NCBI RefSeq assembly: GCF_026210795.1
Contig: NC_089443.1
Span: forward strand, 2,480,001 to 2,544,000
Source: Rhizophagus irregularis
Taxonomy: Eukaryota > Glomeromycota > Glomeromycetes > Glomerales > Glomeraceae
Direction: 5' to 3'
Length of the DNA: 64,000 nt
Shown here: positions 27,343-38,700 of the stretch, in pieces
How positions within the stretch are numbered: the stretch's first letter is position 1
How the letters are laid out: each line of letters starts with the position of its first letter
Notes under the pieces: model-generated
What the model saw: only the letters and a program-made list of their open reading frames with translations
What the model was told of the DNA's origin: nothing
The model's database searches: none
Made by a program: the position numbers and the translations under genes

Positions 27343-28224
27343 GGTTTTAAATTTTCTTTTAAATACAACCCTTAGGATCATTATTAAACAGTAACAGAAA
27401 AATTGAACCAGAACTAATGCGTCGATTAATGAATGATAACCGAATCAGAGATATCATTACTTCTAGCGCTCAGATGAAAGGTCTTGAATTACTCAAAAAT
27501 CATCCTACTGTTGGATCACTATCAGAAAATGACCAATTCGCTTCAGATGAAATGGAAAGGTTTTGGCTAAATTCAAAAAATATCCAGGAATCTACTGTTA
27601 CTGGATGCGAAGCATTTTCTGGTGAAATGTTAAGACCTACTTCCGAAAATGTAGTATTATCACAATCGATGCTCGATTTAATGATCGATTATTATATTGC
27701 TACATATGAAATATATAATTTCCGAAAACCATCTGATGCTATAGAGCAAGATGCGATAACTATTCGTGTAAAAATGGATAAATTTGGAAGATGTCATATT
27801 GGATCTGAGGTGTTTGGCTCCACGTTGTCATTTCGACACATAAAAAGTTCATATGTATTAGCCAAATTTATAACGACTGATGGAGAAGTCGATCGTTATA
27901 CTGGACAAGTCCAGTATTATTTGGCGTGAAATTGACTTGCCAAATGGACCTACTGAGCATTATTTGGCTTTTATTAGGTGGTACCGACTAGCAAACACAG
28001 CAAATATTCGGTATCATTTTAGTATTGATGATACCGAAGAAACGGAAACATGCAATGTTGAATTATGGAAAACAGATTTTTTTCCTGAAAGTAGGGATTG
28101 TATTATTTCAGTACACAACATTCTTTGCCGATTTGTGCCCGCTAAATATAAAATTTCTTCTAACCGCAACGCAACTGAATATTTAGCGATAAATCCATTA
28201 AATCGCAAGTTTCACATTCGGTAA
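24986..28224 (+). pseudogene. CACTA/Plavaka transposase, copy 2 (broken)
   Basis: Starts at the ATG 24986 (MTRRRSVLS). The open frame upstream of it is only a TTG. Order: basic, cysteine-containing N-terminus; acidic linker; CTKCHKLYNKQD; tnp2-type catalytic core with NVDWFQPF (about 26190), LLLGMLPGPNE, SCHRCQKKA, DPMHCLFLGIA (about 26757) and FERMNGILG (about 27240); then an intron at 27261-27375 (GTAAGA...CTTAG, phase 1) holding an ATT microsatellite; then the C-terminal domain to 28224. In-frame stops are TGA at 25892-25894, TGA at 26639-26641 and TAG at 26990-26992, all also in copy 1. A 2-bp loss near 27922 shifts the frame in this copy only. Catalytic residues are present but no full protein can be made. 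Confidence 0.88.
27278..27342. repeat. ATT microsatellite in transposase intron, copy 2
   Basis: 65 bp of (TTA)n inside the intron 27261-27375, about one unit longer than in copy 1. Confidence 0.9.
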
Positions 28225-28890
28225 TTTACTAAAAGCTACAGAATTTTTCTTTACAATAATTGTTTAACGAATTTTATGGAATTGATTATTTAATAATAAA
28301 TAATACGAATAAATTGATTTACAATAAAATTTGACGAATCTTTAACTTCAGTGTTTTCTTATTTTACTTATATGTCATTATTATTTATTGATATTAATTA
28401 AAATTAATTAAAAAATCGGTTAAAAATTGTCAAAAAAGTTTTAAATCGATCGTTGTTATTAATAAAAATCGATAAAAAAGAAGTATTGGTCAATTTATGG
28501 TTTTTTTTTATGTTACAGCTCAACCAAAAATTGACCAAAAATCGACCAGTTGATTTATGCCAAAATTTTTCTGAATTTTGTAATTAGCCGAATGTGTGAT
28601 GAATCACGTGACGACGATGACGAACTTTTGACGAAAGGTATTAATGCCGAAAGAAATGATTTTGACCAGTGTCTCTTTTCTCTTTACCATTTTTTGAGAT
28701 ACCGTTTCTAAGAAAAAAAAAAAGAATGTTTTTAAATTAAAATACTATACAAAAACACAAAAAAAATCACAAAATACCACTATTCTAAAGTTTCAAGCTG
28801 AAGTCTTGATCCAGAAATGTTCCTTAAAAAAGGAAGAAAAAGGAATATCAAATAGCGTTCTAAAATCAAAAAATAATATAAAAACGTAAA

Positions 28891-29572
28891 CATATCCGCT
28901 GATTTGTGAGTAAATTAAGTTTTGCAAAAATGAACACACTTGTACTACATGATCATATGACAGATATCAAGAAATTACTTCAACAAAAAAAAATTTTTTC
29001 TTTTGTAAACTTCCTATTAAACTCCCCATCAACTCCCCTATCAACTTTTCAACCAGTTTTTACATTAAGTAAGTTGAGAATTTTTGCAAGTATATTAGTA
29101 ATTATTTTACATTAGACACAACTTGGAACTGTTTTTTTATTTTTTTTTTTATAGTTTAAAAAAAATTTATTTAGAAAGTAAAATTATTCAAAAAAATTTT
29201 TCAATAAAGAAATAACTCTAAATATTAATAACAATAATTTAGCAAAATTAAATTATGTATTGATTAGTTATTTAATTATAATCTATTTGATATTTATTAT
29301 TATTTTTTGTTAAATCATTAAATATTCTGGATTTTTGTAAAGTTTTGCTTTTTTTTTTAATAAACTAACTTTATAATATTTTTTTCCCTTTTTTCTAGAA
29401 ACTCCTTCTACTGGTTTTAGGTTATAGAAGTAAATATTTTGGGAGAGGTCTTAAAAGTTTTTTTTATATATTTTTAACATTTTTTCTTATGTAGGAACGA
29501 GTTTTAATCGATTTTAATCAGTACTGCGCCACATAATTGATGATCGGCAAATTCTGCAAATCAGCGGATATG
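28891..29572. repeat. 0.68-kb TIR element
   Basis: Inverted ends CATATCCGCTGATTTG (28891-28906, and reversed at 29557-29572). The interior is AT-rich; a 69-residue frame at 28906-29115 has no recognisable feature. The flanks offer only an ambiguous A-rich duplication. It lies in the interior of the 3081-29896 element, between intron-like repeat units. Confidence 0.7.
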
Positions 29573-30034
29573 AAAAAGAACGCTAAAGTCTAAATACTCA
29601 CCTTTCTGAAGTCTAAAGCCAAAGTTTTGGAAAATATTCTTAAAAAAAAAAAAAAAAAAAACGTTAGTAGCGTTTCTAAATCAAAAACTACAAAAAAATA
29701 CTCATCAATCCGAAATCTGAAATTCAAAACTGAACGTCTGTTCCTACTAAATAAAAAAAAATTAAAAAAAATTAAAAAACAAAAAAAAATCGCATCACAT
29801 TTTGCGCTGCAAAATGGGTGGCACAAATTTTTCACCAATAAAATTTGGTGGTGTGACTTATGCGACATATCACGAATGCGATAAAAAATAAAACCCTATA
29901 TAAAACTAATAAAAATTAAAATAAAATAAAAATAAATAAAATAAAATTTTTTAATTTAATTTATTTAATAATAAATATAGTCAACTCCTTCTATAGTCAT
30001 TCCCGTTATAATCACATTCTACTATATAGTCATT

Positions 30035-30244
30035 GTCCGGAGCGAAGCGAAGGACTATATATGTCTACGCACTATAATGATCTATAAAAATAACGTGTAA
30101 ATTTTCAATCACGTGAGTTTCTCTGTCCAGGAATTCCAAGGCGTTATGCTGCTAATCAGCAGAAAATTACCAGAATTCCAAGGCGTTATGCTGCTAATTA
30201 GTAGAATATCGCTACATCTTTATTTATTATACCTCGCTCCGGAC
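30035..30244. repeat. 210-bp MITE with GTCCGGAGCG ends
   Basis: Inverted ends GTCCGGAGCGA. The interior has two tandem copies of a 42-bp unit containing CCAAGGCGTTATGCTGCTAAT. A reverse-oriented relative with four internal units lies at 32023-32310. Possible short TSD, not certain. The 29906-30034 stretch before it is AT-rich with nothing recognised. Confidence 0.72.
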
Positions 30245-31245
30245 TTACAACGGTTCCCGTTTCCTAGTACTAGTTGAATATTCAAAACATTTTATTATTA
30301 AAATCTATCCACTATCTATCCTATATAGTCATAATCTATCTATAGTCACTATCACATTTATCCTCAAAAATCTTATATTAAAAAGAACCGTTTATAATCA
30401 CAGTTATATAAAGAATATATTAAATAACTTGGCATCTAATAATCGTATAAAAATGTTATTATAGTTTGTTAGAATCGTCTCACTAAAACGAATTGAATGG
30501 TAGTAGTTTTATCCTTTTACTTTGCAGTGTTTATATGGTCTAGTCTTTCTTTACCTCTTATGAGGCATCGCCTTGATTGAACATTGTATCCATATTATCT
30601 TGAGAAATAGGTCATACTTACTAAGTACTTAATTCCCTGCGAGACAACACCTTATATAAAGACATCACCTATTAGGCCATTTTTAAGGCTGATCTGAAGC
30701 TAGAATATGCTGCCTACTCATTCTTGAACCTATTGCATAATACTGGTAGTACTCAATTTATTTTACGACCTTTAGAGAGCACCTACTTTCATAGAGGACT
30801 TTCGACAGGTAACATCAATTATCTAGTAACTTTCCATACCACTATTTAGGTACGAGGTCTCACTCAAAGGCCATTACAGCCTGCGATTACCCAGTACTGA
30901 CAGTACAGTTGTGAACCCCAAATGGTATACTTTTTGTAATGACCATTCAGACAGGAAGTAGCAGGGATCTGTCCAGGATTACCACTTATGGTGGGTATCA
31001 ATCACCAGGAATTACCAACCAGAACCCAAGAAGTGAGAAATTGAACCCTATAACCATGCTACCTGTTTTGTATATGAATACCTTGGTCAGTCTAAGACCT
31101 AACAGAAGGTTAAACTACTACTAAGATATTGCACCCTCAGTTTTACTATCTAAGATGACTATTTAGCTATTACTAATCTTAAGCGGTATTATGAAGTAAT
31201 CATCTGGACATGAAGTCCCCCTAAGGTATAATAGTGACCTTAAGA
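30245..31245. other. Unassigned degenerate sequence
   Basis: One kilobase of less AT-rich DNA without a credible gene. Positions 30420-30510 resemble 32465-32560 (GAATGGTAGTAG versus AAATGGTGGTAAG ends), the latter reading SDYKKTINSLLESHYQNEL before a splice-like GGTAAG. This suggests two decayed copies of the same exon. I cannot name it. Confidence 0.35.
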
Positions 31246-31534
31246 TAGTGTTTGGAATCATGTAACAGTTATTCAAATAACTCGAGTATATTCGAGTATT
31301 CGAATAAGCATAGTAGTTATTCGAGTATTCATTTAGCCATATATAGTATAGTTAAAATTCTAATTGGGCATTAAATCCTTAAATTTAACTGAGTTAAAAT
31401 CATAATTCAGGCTAAAAATTATGTAAATCATTACTATAAAAGGAAATTTAACTTATTCGAATATTATTCGAATACACTTTATAAATTTAAATAAATACTC
31501 GAGTATATTCGAATATATTCGATTTCAAACACTA
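31246..31534. repeat. 289-bp hAT-type MITE
   Basis: Ends TAGTGTTTGGAATC and, reversed, TAGTGTTTGAAATC. Flanked by an 8-bp duplication CCTTAAGA / CCTTAGGA (31238-31245, 31535-31542; one mismatch). The interior is dense in TATTCGAATA and CTCGAGTAT palindromes. TSD length and TAGTG ends suit hAT. Confidence 0.85.
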
Positions 31535-31655
31535 CCTTAGGAACAGGACTGCGCACATGCTAATAGCCTCATAGGAAACATTAGAAGAATACCATGATCC
31601 TTAGTTGAAATGTGCAGTCTAACTGTACATACTAATTCACCATGATGCAGTTCAA

Positions 31656-31879
31656 TTAAGGTTGCTTGCCGAAACCTTCTTAATAACTGCCAAAACCTAT
31701 ACGGAAAATGCCGAAACTATATTAAATCATATTAAAAATCCTGCCGAAACTTTGCCGAAATGCCAAAACCCCCATTTGCCAAAACTGCCAAAACCCTGCC
31801 GAAACTATAGTAAATATATAGTAAAATCTTGCCGAAATTTATCGCAGGATTTTGGAGAGGTTTTGGCAAGCAACCTTAA
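31656..31879. repeat. 224-bp TTAA-flanked MITE
   Basis: TTAA at both ends followed by inverted GGTTGCTTGCC(G/A)AAACCT, the signature of piggyBac-like target choice. The interior is made of TGCCGAAAC and TGCCAAAAC repeats. A 97-residue frame across it is a repeat artefact. Confidence 0.78.
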
Positions 31880-32022
31880 GTCCAATTACACTAATTCCTG
31901 TACCTTCATACTATTAGTTATAGCGTTCGCAATAAAATTTGTTTTATTTTCATGATTAGTGGAATTGAACCTGCAACCTTATCATACTCAGTATATACTA
32001 GAAAATAGGAACCATTGTAAAT

Positions 32023-32310
32023 TCAGAGCGAGATATAATAAATAAAGATGTAGCGATATTCTACTAATTAGCAGCATAATGCCTTAAAATTCTGGTAATT
32101 TTCTGCTGATTAGCAGCATAACACCTTGAAATTCTGGTAATTTTTTGCTGATTAACAGCATAATGCTTTGGAATTCTGGTAATTTTCTGCTGATTAGCAG
32201 CATAACGTCTTAAAATTCCTGAACAGAAAAACTCACGTGATTGAAAATTTATATGTTATTTCCATAGATCATCATAATGTGTAGACATATATAGTCCTTC
32301 GCTTCACTTT
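32023..32310. repeat. Reverse-oriented relative of the 30035 MITE
   Basis: Reverse complement of 30035-30244 with diverged ends (CAGAGCGAG; CTTCGCTTCAC) and four rather than two internal 42-bp units (AATTCTGGTAATTTTCTGCT). Shared core words include CACGTGA and AAAGATGTAGCGATATTCTA. Confidence 0.75.
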
Positions 32311-32934
32311 AGATAATGAGAGAATGCCACCTTAATGACTGCACTAAGGTGATCAACCCTTAGTTTTATCCTTTTACAATCACTGGCTGATGAATTATTC
32401 AATGAAATATTAAAAATCAGCATTATATAATTTCTTAATTTATGTTTACTGTGCCATTTAACATTTTATTAAATTGCTCGATACCTAGTGATTATAAAAA
32501 GACGATTAATAGCTTATTGGAATCGCATTATCAAAATGAATTAAATGGTGGTAAGCTTATCTTTCTTTAATTAATATTAACAGAATTACCATTTAAAAAC
32601 TATTTGATATTTTTTAATTTCAGAAATTAATCTAGTGATCACAGGTAAAACGCTGACCAATTGGGTACCTACCCAATTGGTAACTTTTTTTTGATCAGTC
32701 ACCTGATTTATTCAATAGTTAGAAATTGGTGTACATTTCAATCAGGTATCAATCAGGTTAATACCTGATTGATAACTAAAATTTACTGATTGATTTCTAT
32801 TATTCTTATAATAATCAATCAGTATTCATTTAAATAAACTATTTTTTTGATAAATAAACTATTTTTTAAACTATTTTCAGTATAATGCTTATCAATTACC
32901 AGCATTAAACTTTTTTATATTATATAGCTATGAT
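32311..32934. other. Degenerate sequence with TGATTGAT repeats
   Basis: Holds a possible exon remnant (32465-32560) and, at 32665-32850, ACCAATTGGGTACC followed by several CTGATTGAT / ATCAATCAG words. A loosely inverted counterpart is at 43620-43735. This may be the left end of a large element enclosing the forward arrays, but the ends are too worn to be sure. Confidence 0.35.
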
Positions 32935-33261
32935 CAGGGTTGGGAAAATATGGTGTACGAGGTAAAATTTCAGTACAGTACAGTACAGTACAGTTAGTAC
33001 ATTGTACTTAAAAATTTTAAATACCATATATTTAATAAAGTTACTTCAAATGCTAACTCTGTCAATATTTATTCATTTATGATAAAATAAATACTATTAA
33101 ATTCCTCTCATTGAGACGAATCTAATGAGCTTAATTTTATTGAAATCTAATCACTGGACCACTTAAAACTAGGGTATATATGATTAAAAATACCTCTGTA
33201 ATTTATATAAAAAAATGTACTTGTACTAAAAAAACTCAGTACAGTACATTTCCCAACCCTG
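32935..33261. repeat. 327-bp hAT-type MITE
   Basis: Ends CAGGGTTGGGAAA (inverted, exact) with an exact 8-bp duplication GCTATGAT at 32927-32934 and 33262-33269. GTACAGTACAGTAC-rich subterminal sequence occurs at both ends. A typical hAT non-autonomous element. Confidence 0.92.
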
Positions 33262-33339
33262 GCTATGATCTTCCAGAAATTTATTGTTTCTTCGAAACTT
33301 AGTTATTTTTTAATTTTTCTTTAAAAATTTTTTTTATAA

Positions 33340-34420
33340 CAAATAATTACATAGGATTACATAGGTTCTTCCTGATAACCTCCGAATTTAATTTATTCTA
33401 AAATAATTTTTTTATAGGCTTTAGATGGAATCTATAATAATTTTTAAAATTCGAAGGTATTACTTTCAAATCCTATTCTTTAAAAAAAAAACTTTTACTA
33501 TAGGTTCCAGATGGGAACCATTTGATTATATTCAAAATTTCATTTTTTTTCTATAAAAAATATGGGATTATGTTCATCAGCCATCAATTCATCTAATTAG
33601 CAACACTTAAAATGAGGTGATTTTTCATTATCCTATATTCCTATTTGAAATAATTTTATTAAAAAGGCGTGTGATCAAAATCCGTTATTCAACGAGATAT
33701 TTTATCCCATTAGTTAGATATTAACGTTTATCTTCAGATTATCTTTTATTTAAGGGTATATCCATTTAAATTATAGGGTCCAGATAAGAACCTATTGAAG
33801 TTTCGGACTAAAACTTCTGAATCATTTTTTTAAAAAAAAAATTTTAATAGATTTCAGATAGGAATCTATTGGTAATTTTAGAATTTGGAGGTTTGTCAAC
33901 TTCTGAATTGATTTTATTTTATATTATATGTTCCAGATGAGACCTTTATTAGCTGATAATTATTGGAATTCAGAGGTATGTATAACCTCTGAATTTTATT
34001 TTTTTTTTAATTTTTATATTATACAAGTTAAATTCAAAAATATGTATATTTATTTAAAAAAAATTTTTTTAAATTATATAGGTTTCAAAAAAAAAAATTA
34101 TATAGGAACTTTTTTTTATATGTACGAGTTAGGTTCTGGTATTCAGATTGTTCAGATGGATAATCAGATATTTGATGAGTCTGATTAAGAAAAATCATCA
34201 GAAATTCGATCTTTGATAGGTAATTTATTTTTATTTATTTTATTTTTTTTTTGGAAATGTTTTTAACATTACCTTTTTTTTATTTTTCTTGTAGGTATTT
34301 TCTGGACGAATTTTTATGAACTGGACTTTGTTAATAAGGTAAATAAATGGATAAGGGAGTTTGTTTTCTTTATATTTTAGAAACGTTTTAACGTTATCAT
34401 CCCGTTTACCACCCGGCAGT
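33340..34420 (+). repeat. Intron-like tandem array, forward segment I
   Basis: Diverged units with ATAGGTTCC(A/T)GATGGGAACC-type segments and TTCGGAGGTAT, separated by long T and A runs. The segment ends near 34405 with GGTAAATAAATGG and AGAAACGTTTTAACGTT. The same words recur in reverse at 40324-41060, and the last unit matches the start of forward segment II at 42230. Confidence 0.6.
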
Positions 34421-34529
34421 AAACAAATTTCCCTGCTTCTGTTATATGTGCTCTCAGTGAAACATTAATATTCTTGCTTGGTTTAGTTTTAAATCTTTAA
34501 CTTAATTTTCATCATTTTCTAAGTCACAC

Positions 34530-34675
34530 ATGGACTTCTCAATATACATTAGCCACACTTGGGCTTTAAAGTCACTGGTCTCAGACTTTCTTAATATACA
34601 AGCCACACTTGGCTTCTCAATAAACCACACTTGGGTTTCTCAAAATAATACGAGTCACACTTGGGACTCCTTAAT
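34530..34675 (+). repeat. CACACTTGGG short repeats
   Basis: GCCACACTTGGG, or close variants, occur five times in 145 bp (for example around 34550, 34602, 34625 and 34655), spaced by TTCTCAATATA-like words. Function unknown. The 62-residue frame across it is repetitive and not a convincing gene. Confidence 0.6.
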
Positions 34676-35392
34676 TCTTTATATTCATATTTACTTCATC
34701 ATTTTAATACTTATTTAACATTAATTAAAACTTAGGCGAACCATAAGTATATTTGAAATAACTTTTAATAATTAACGTTTTTACAAACATTTATAAACCT
34801 TTCACCCATATGATTGTGTACATTCTGACTAACTGAACTATTATGTTCGTGCGTTTCTCATATATCAAATGGTAAAGGAATTCATTATTTAACATACTTT
34901 TTCATCATAAGAAAACAGTATAAAAGAGTCGATAATCATTAATTAATGGGTAAAAAGTACTTTATTTATATTTTGATCTTTATAAAATTCACAACTAACT
35001 AAATTACCTAAAATTCAAAATCATCACTGGCGACTGTCGAATTCACTTCCCATTCCGCTCCTATTTAAACTAACTTTCTTATTCTTTCTTTTTCTTACTT
35101 CTTATCTAATATTTTATATTATGTGTTATCTTTTATATACTATCTTTTATGTACTATCTTTTATGTACTATCTTTTATATGCTATCTTTCTAATATACTA
35201 TTTTCAATATGCTATCTTTTTAATATACTATTTTATATACTATTTTATATGTTATCTTTTCTATCTTTCAAATATTACATCGTAAAGAAATAATTTATAA
35301 CCCATCTTTTGTGACTGTGCTATCTTTTCTTTAAAATAACATAATCTTTCAAATATTATATCGTAAAGAAATAACCCATCTTTTGTGGCTGT
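34676..35392. other. AT-rich DNA with CTATCTTTTATATA repeats
   Basis: 34680-35090 shows nothing recognisable. 35090-35392 is an irregular array of CTATCTTTTATATA and TATCTTTTATGTA words. Similar TATCATCTTTTCATAT words resume at 41842, so the 35393-41841 element interrupted this array. Confidence 0.55.
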
Positions 35393-35404
35393 CATCGGGA
35401 AATT

Positions 35405-35545
35405 TTTTAGGGAGCAGATCTGCGCAGATTTTCAGAAATTATTTCTGCGCAGATCTTATACCCTGGCGCGATACTGCAAAGAAAAAATTTTTATGATTTC
35501 TGCGCAGAACTTCAAGAAAATAAAGTTCTGCAACAATCTTCAAAA
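35405..35545. repeat. Left subterminal GCAGA palindromes
   Basis: GCAGATCTGCGCAGA, TTCTGCGCAGATC and TTCTGCGCAGAAC in close succession just inside the left end of the 35393-41841 element. They match in character the block at 41540-41815 and are candidate transposase-binding sites. Confidence 0.65.
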
Positions 35546-35799
35546 ATTAAATCTGCGAATTAATTTAAAATAATTAGTACAAATAATACTTCAATTTTAT
35601 AATACTTCAATTTAACTAATATCAATTAATTTACTTAATTTATTTAATTTAGATATATTTACAAGTAATACTATTTATTAGTAAATACGCTAACTAATTT
35701 ACTCTTTTCTCTATTTGTTGTTAATGGTTTGGACATTGTTCCAGTTGGTTCGATTCCAACAAACAACTATTTAAATTTGCATTTAAGAAGTGCCCAGGA

Positions 35800-38700
35800 A
35801 CTTGTAGACCTACAAAAAGTAGAAAAGTAAAAACGTTAAGTTAGTTAGTAACGTTTCGTTAAGAAAAAAAACAAAATTTTAAAGAACTTCAAAGAATACC
35901 TTCAAAGTTGCCTTTAGATATCATCCAAGAAGTCGCGGACCTATAAAAAGAAAATACGTTAGTAAAGTTTCATTAAAAAAACAAAATAATTGAAGTTTCG
36001 AAACTTACTATTCTAAAGGTCCTAACCGATACCTCTCGGAGAAGTCGCAGACCTATAAAAAAAGTAAAGTTTCATTAAAAAAAAACAAAAAAATTAAAAA
36101 ACTTCGAAGAATACCTTCGAAGTTCTCATCCAAGAAGTCTCCTCCTGCTCTTGCACCAGCTCCAGCTCCAGCTCCTGCTGAAGCACCAACTCCCACTGAA
36201 GCCCAGGCTCCCACTGAAGACTAGCACTGAATGATGATAAAAAATTGATTTCTGTAACCGGATCAAGCATAAGACGAGGCTGTACTCAGACCTACAAAGA
36301 AGTTCTTATCCAAAAAGTCATGGACCTAAAAAAAAGGAAACGTTAATTAGTAACGTTTCGTTAAATAAAAAAAATAAATTAAAAGAACTTCAAAAAATAC
36401 CTTCGAAGTTCCGTCCAAGGAGCTTTCCAGGAACCCGTAAATTTACAACAATAAAAGAACGAAAACGTTAGCAAACGTTTCGTTAAAAAAATTAAAAGAA
36501 CTTCAAAGAATACCTTCGAAGTTCTTTCCAGGAACTTTTCTATAAAGCAGTGTTGGCCAATTTTATAAATCCAGTTATTTTGACTGGAAGCCGCAAAACT
36601 ACAAAAAGAAAGTCGAAATGTTAGTAAACATTTCGTTGGAAAATAAAAAAAAAGAAAAAATTTTGAAGTTTTACTTCAAAATTGTTAAATTGGAGATCGG
36701 GGCTTCCTGTACTTACAAAAGAAAATAAATGAAGAGTTAGTTAAACGTTTCATTTTCATTTAAAGAAAATAATTTTGAAGGTTACCTTCAAAATTTTACT
36801 TTTGAAATTCCTTCAAGGAAAGCTGCGGACCTACAAAGAAAGAAACGAAAATGTTAACAAACATTTCGTTAAAAAAAAAATAAAATAAAAAATTTGAAGT
36901 TTACCTTCAAATTGGGATTCCAGTCGAATTCCCGTACCTAAAAAAAAATAAATAAAATAAGAAACAACAAAAATAAAAAACAATAAAATTTCAGTTTTTT
37001 TTACCTTCGAAATGGGAATCTGGAAGATTAGGCGTCCACGATACGAATTGCGGATAAATGGATTGAAACACTAAGTCCGGGAACTGAAGAACCTAAAGAA
37101 AATGAACGAGATTAGCAGAAGGAAATAAGATAAAATGAAAAAAATAAATAAAAATAAAAAAATACAACCCACCCATCGTCTTCAAAGTCTAAAACTGAAG
37201 AACCTAAAGAAAATGAACGAGATTAGCAGGAGGAAATAAGATAAAATGAAAAAAATAAATAAATATAAAAAAATACAATCCACCCGTCGTCTCCAAAGTC
37301 CAAAACTGAAGAACTAAAGAAAAATAACGAAATTAACAGAAGGAAACAAGACAAAACGATAAAAAGGAAATAAAAATAAAAATAAAACTCACCCTTCGTC
37401 TCCAAAGTCCAAAACCGAAGAACCTAAAGAAGAAGAAAAACGAAATTAGCGAAAAATAATAAGAACGAAACAATAACAAAAGAAAAGAATAAGAATTAAA
37501 AAAAAGTCCCCTACCAGTTATCTCCGAAGGACCTAAAGAAAAAAGGATTATCTCCAGAGTCCAGAACTAAAAGCTGGATAATCTCAATCCATTAGTAACA
37601 CGGATAATCTGGATGAAATCCTTCAATCTTTTTTATCCGATCCGTTTACAAAAATTTTATCTGGATAACCGTAAACACACCAGGACCTAAAAAAAGAAAT
37701 GATGAACGTTAGTAACGTTCATTAAATAAAAAATTTAAAAATAAAAATTCGAAGGTTTTTTTTTACCTTCGAAATAAGAGTCCAGAGCCATTCTTCAGCG
37801 TCCAGGACCTAAAAATTTGAAAACACGAACGTAAGTAACGTTCGTTAAAGTTAAAATATAAAAAAAATGAACATTACTGCTGTTCATTAAATTAAAAATA
37901 AATTCGAAGGTTTTACCTTCAAAAATAAGTCCGGAGCCGTTATTCGGCATCTAGGACCTAAAAAGTCAAAAAAATGAACGTTAATAATGTTCGTTAAACA
38001 TAAATAAAAGTCTGGAGCCATTATTTGGCATCCAGGACCTATAAAATATAAAAACGAACGTTTAGTAACGTTCGTTGAAATAATAATTAAAAAAAAATTC
38101 GAAGGTAAAGGTTTTACCTTCGAAATTAACGTCTGGAGCCGGAACTTAGTTTCGGCTTCCTTTGACTAAAAAAAAAGATGAAACGTTAGTTAACGTTCGT
38201 CAATAAATTTAATAAAAAAAAATTATTTTTTTTTTTGAAGGTTTGTTTTACCTTCGATATAGGAGCCCGGAACTTAGTTTCGGCTTCCTTTGACTAAAAA
38301 AAAGACGAAATGTTAGTTAACATTCGTCAATAAATTTAATAAAAAAAAATTAATTTTTATTTTTCGAAGGTTTGTTTTACCTTCGATATAGGAGCCCGGA
38401 ACTTAGTTTCGGCTTCCTTTAACTGAAAAAAACTTTACAGAAACTTTAAGTTTTCAAGTGATATCATTTCGATATCATTTCAATATCATTTCAATATTGA
38501 TTTAATATCGATACGATATCGAAATAAAGTATTATCACTTCGATATCATTTTGATATTAAATTGATATTGAAATGATATCAAAATGATAATAGAAATGAT
38601 ATCGAAACAACATCTTTAAGTTTAATTTAAAGATATCATTTCGATATCATTTTAATTATCATTTTGATATCATTTCGACATCGAATTAATATCGAAATGA

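Larger units (their letters stand above)
20949..28681. mobile_element. CACTA/Plavaka transposon, copy 2
   Basis: Starts CACTGGTTAG and ends TTGACCAGTG, flanked by the 3-bp duplication TCT (20946-20948, 28682-28684). It is the reverse complement of copy 1 at high identity over 7.7 kb, without the 3.8-kb insertion. The two TSDs differ (GAT versus TCT), so this is a separate insertion event and not an inverted duplication of flanking DNA. Transposase on plus, second gene on minus. Confidence 0.92.
3081..29896. mobile_element. Mutator-like TIR element (9-bp TSD) filled by nested insertions
   Basis: Both ends read GGGTTTTATTTTTTATCGCA inwards and stay similar for about 100 bp (3081-3180 and 29800-29896 reversed, both including GTGATATGTC and AATTTTATTGGT). 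They are flanked by a 9-bp direct repeat TATATAAAA at 3072-3080 and 29897-29905. A 9-bp duplication with long TIRs is typical of Mutator-like elements. Removing the four nested elements leaves about 1.9 kb in pieces: 3081-3299, 8271-8728, 20280-20948, 28682-28890 and 29573-29896. These pieces are non-coding and full of AACGTTAGTAGCGTT-like hairpins, CTAAAAAA and CTTAC words, the same architecture as the arrays at 33-49 kb on the reverse strand. The original element was therefore probably a small non-autonomous one. Its unity across 26.8 kb is inferred from ends and TSD only. Confidence 0.72.

Noticed and set aside
8729-28681. Inverted segmental duplication as origin of the twin CACTA copies
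   Set aside because: Similarity stops exactly at the CACTG termini, and the two copies have different 3-bp duplications, which points to separate transposition.
29590-29884. Lysine-rich 85-92 residue frames near 29.6-29.9 kb
   Set aside because: They translate oligo-A runs and the right TIR of the outer element; no domain.
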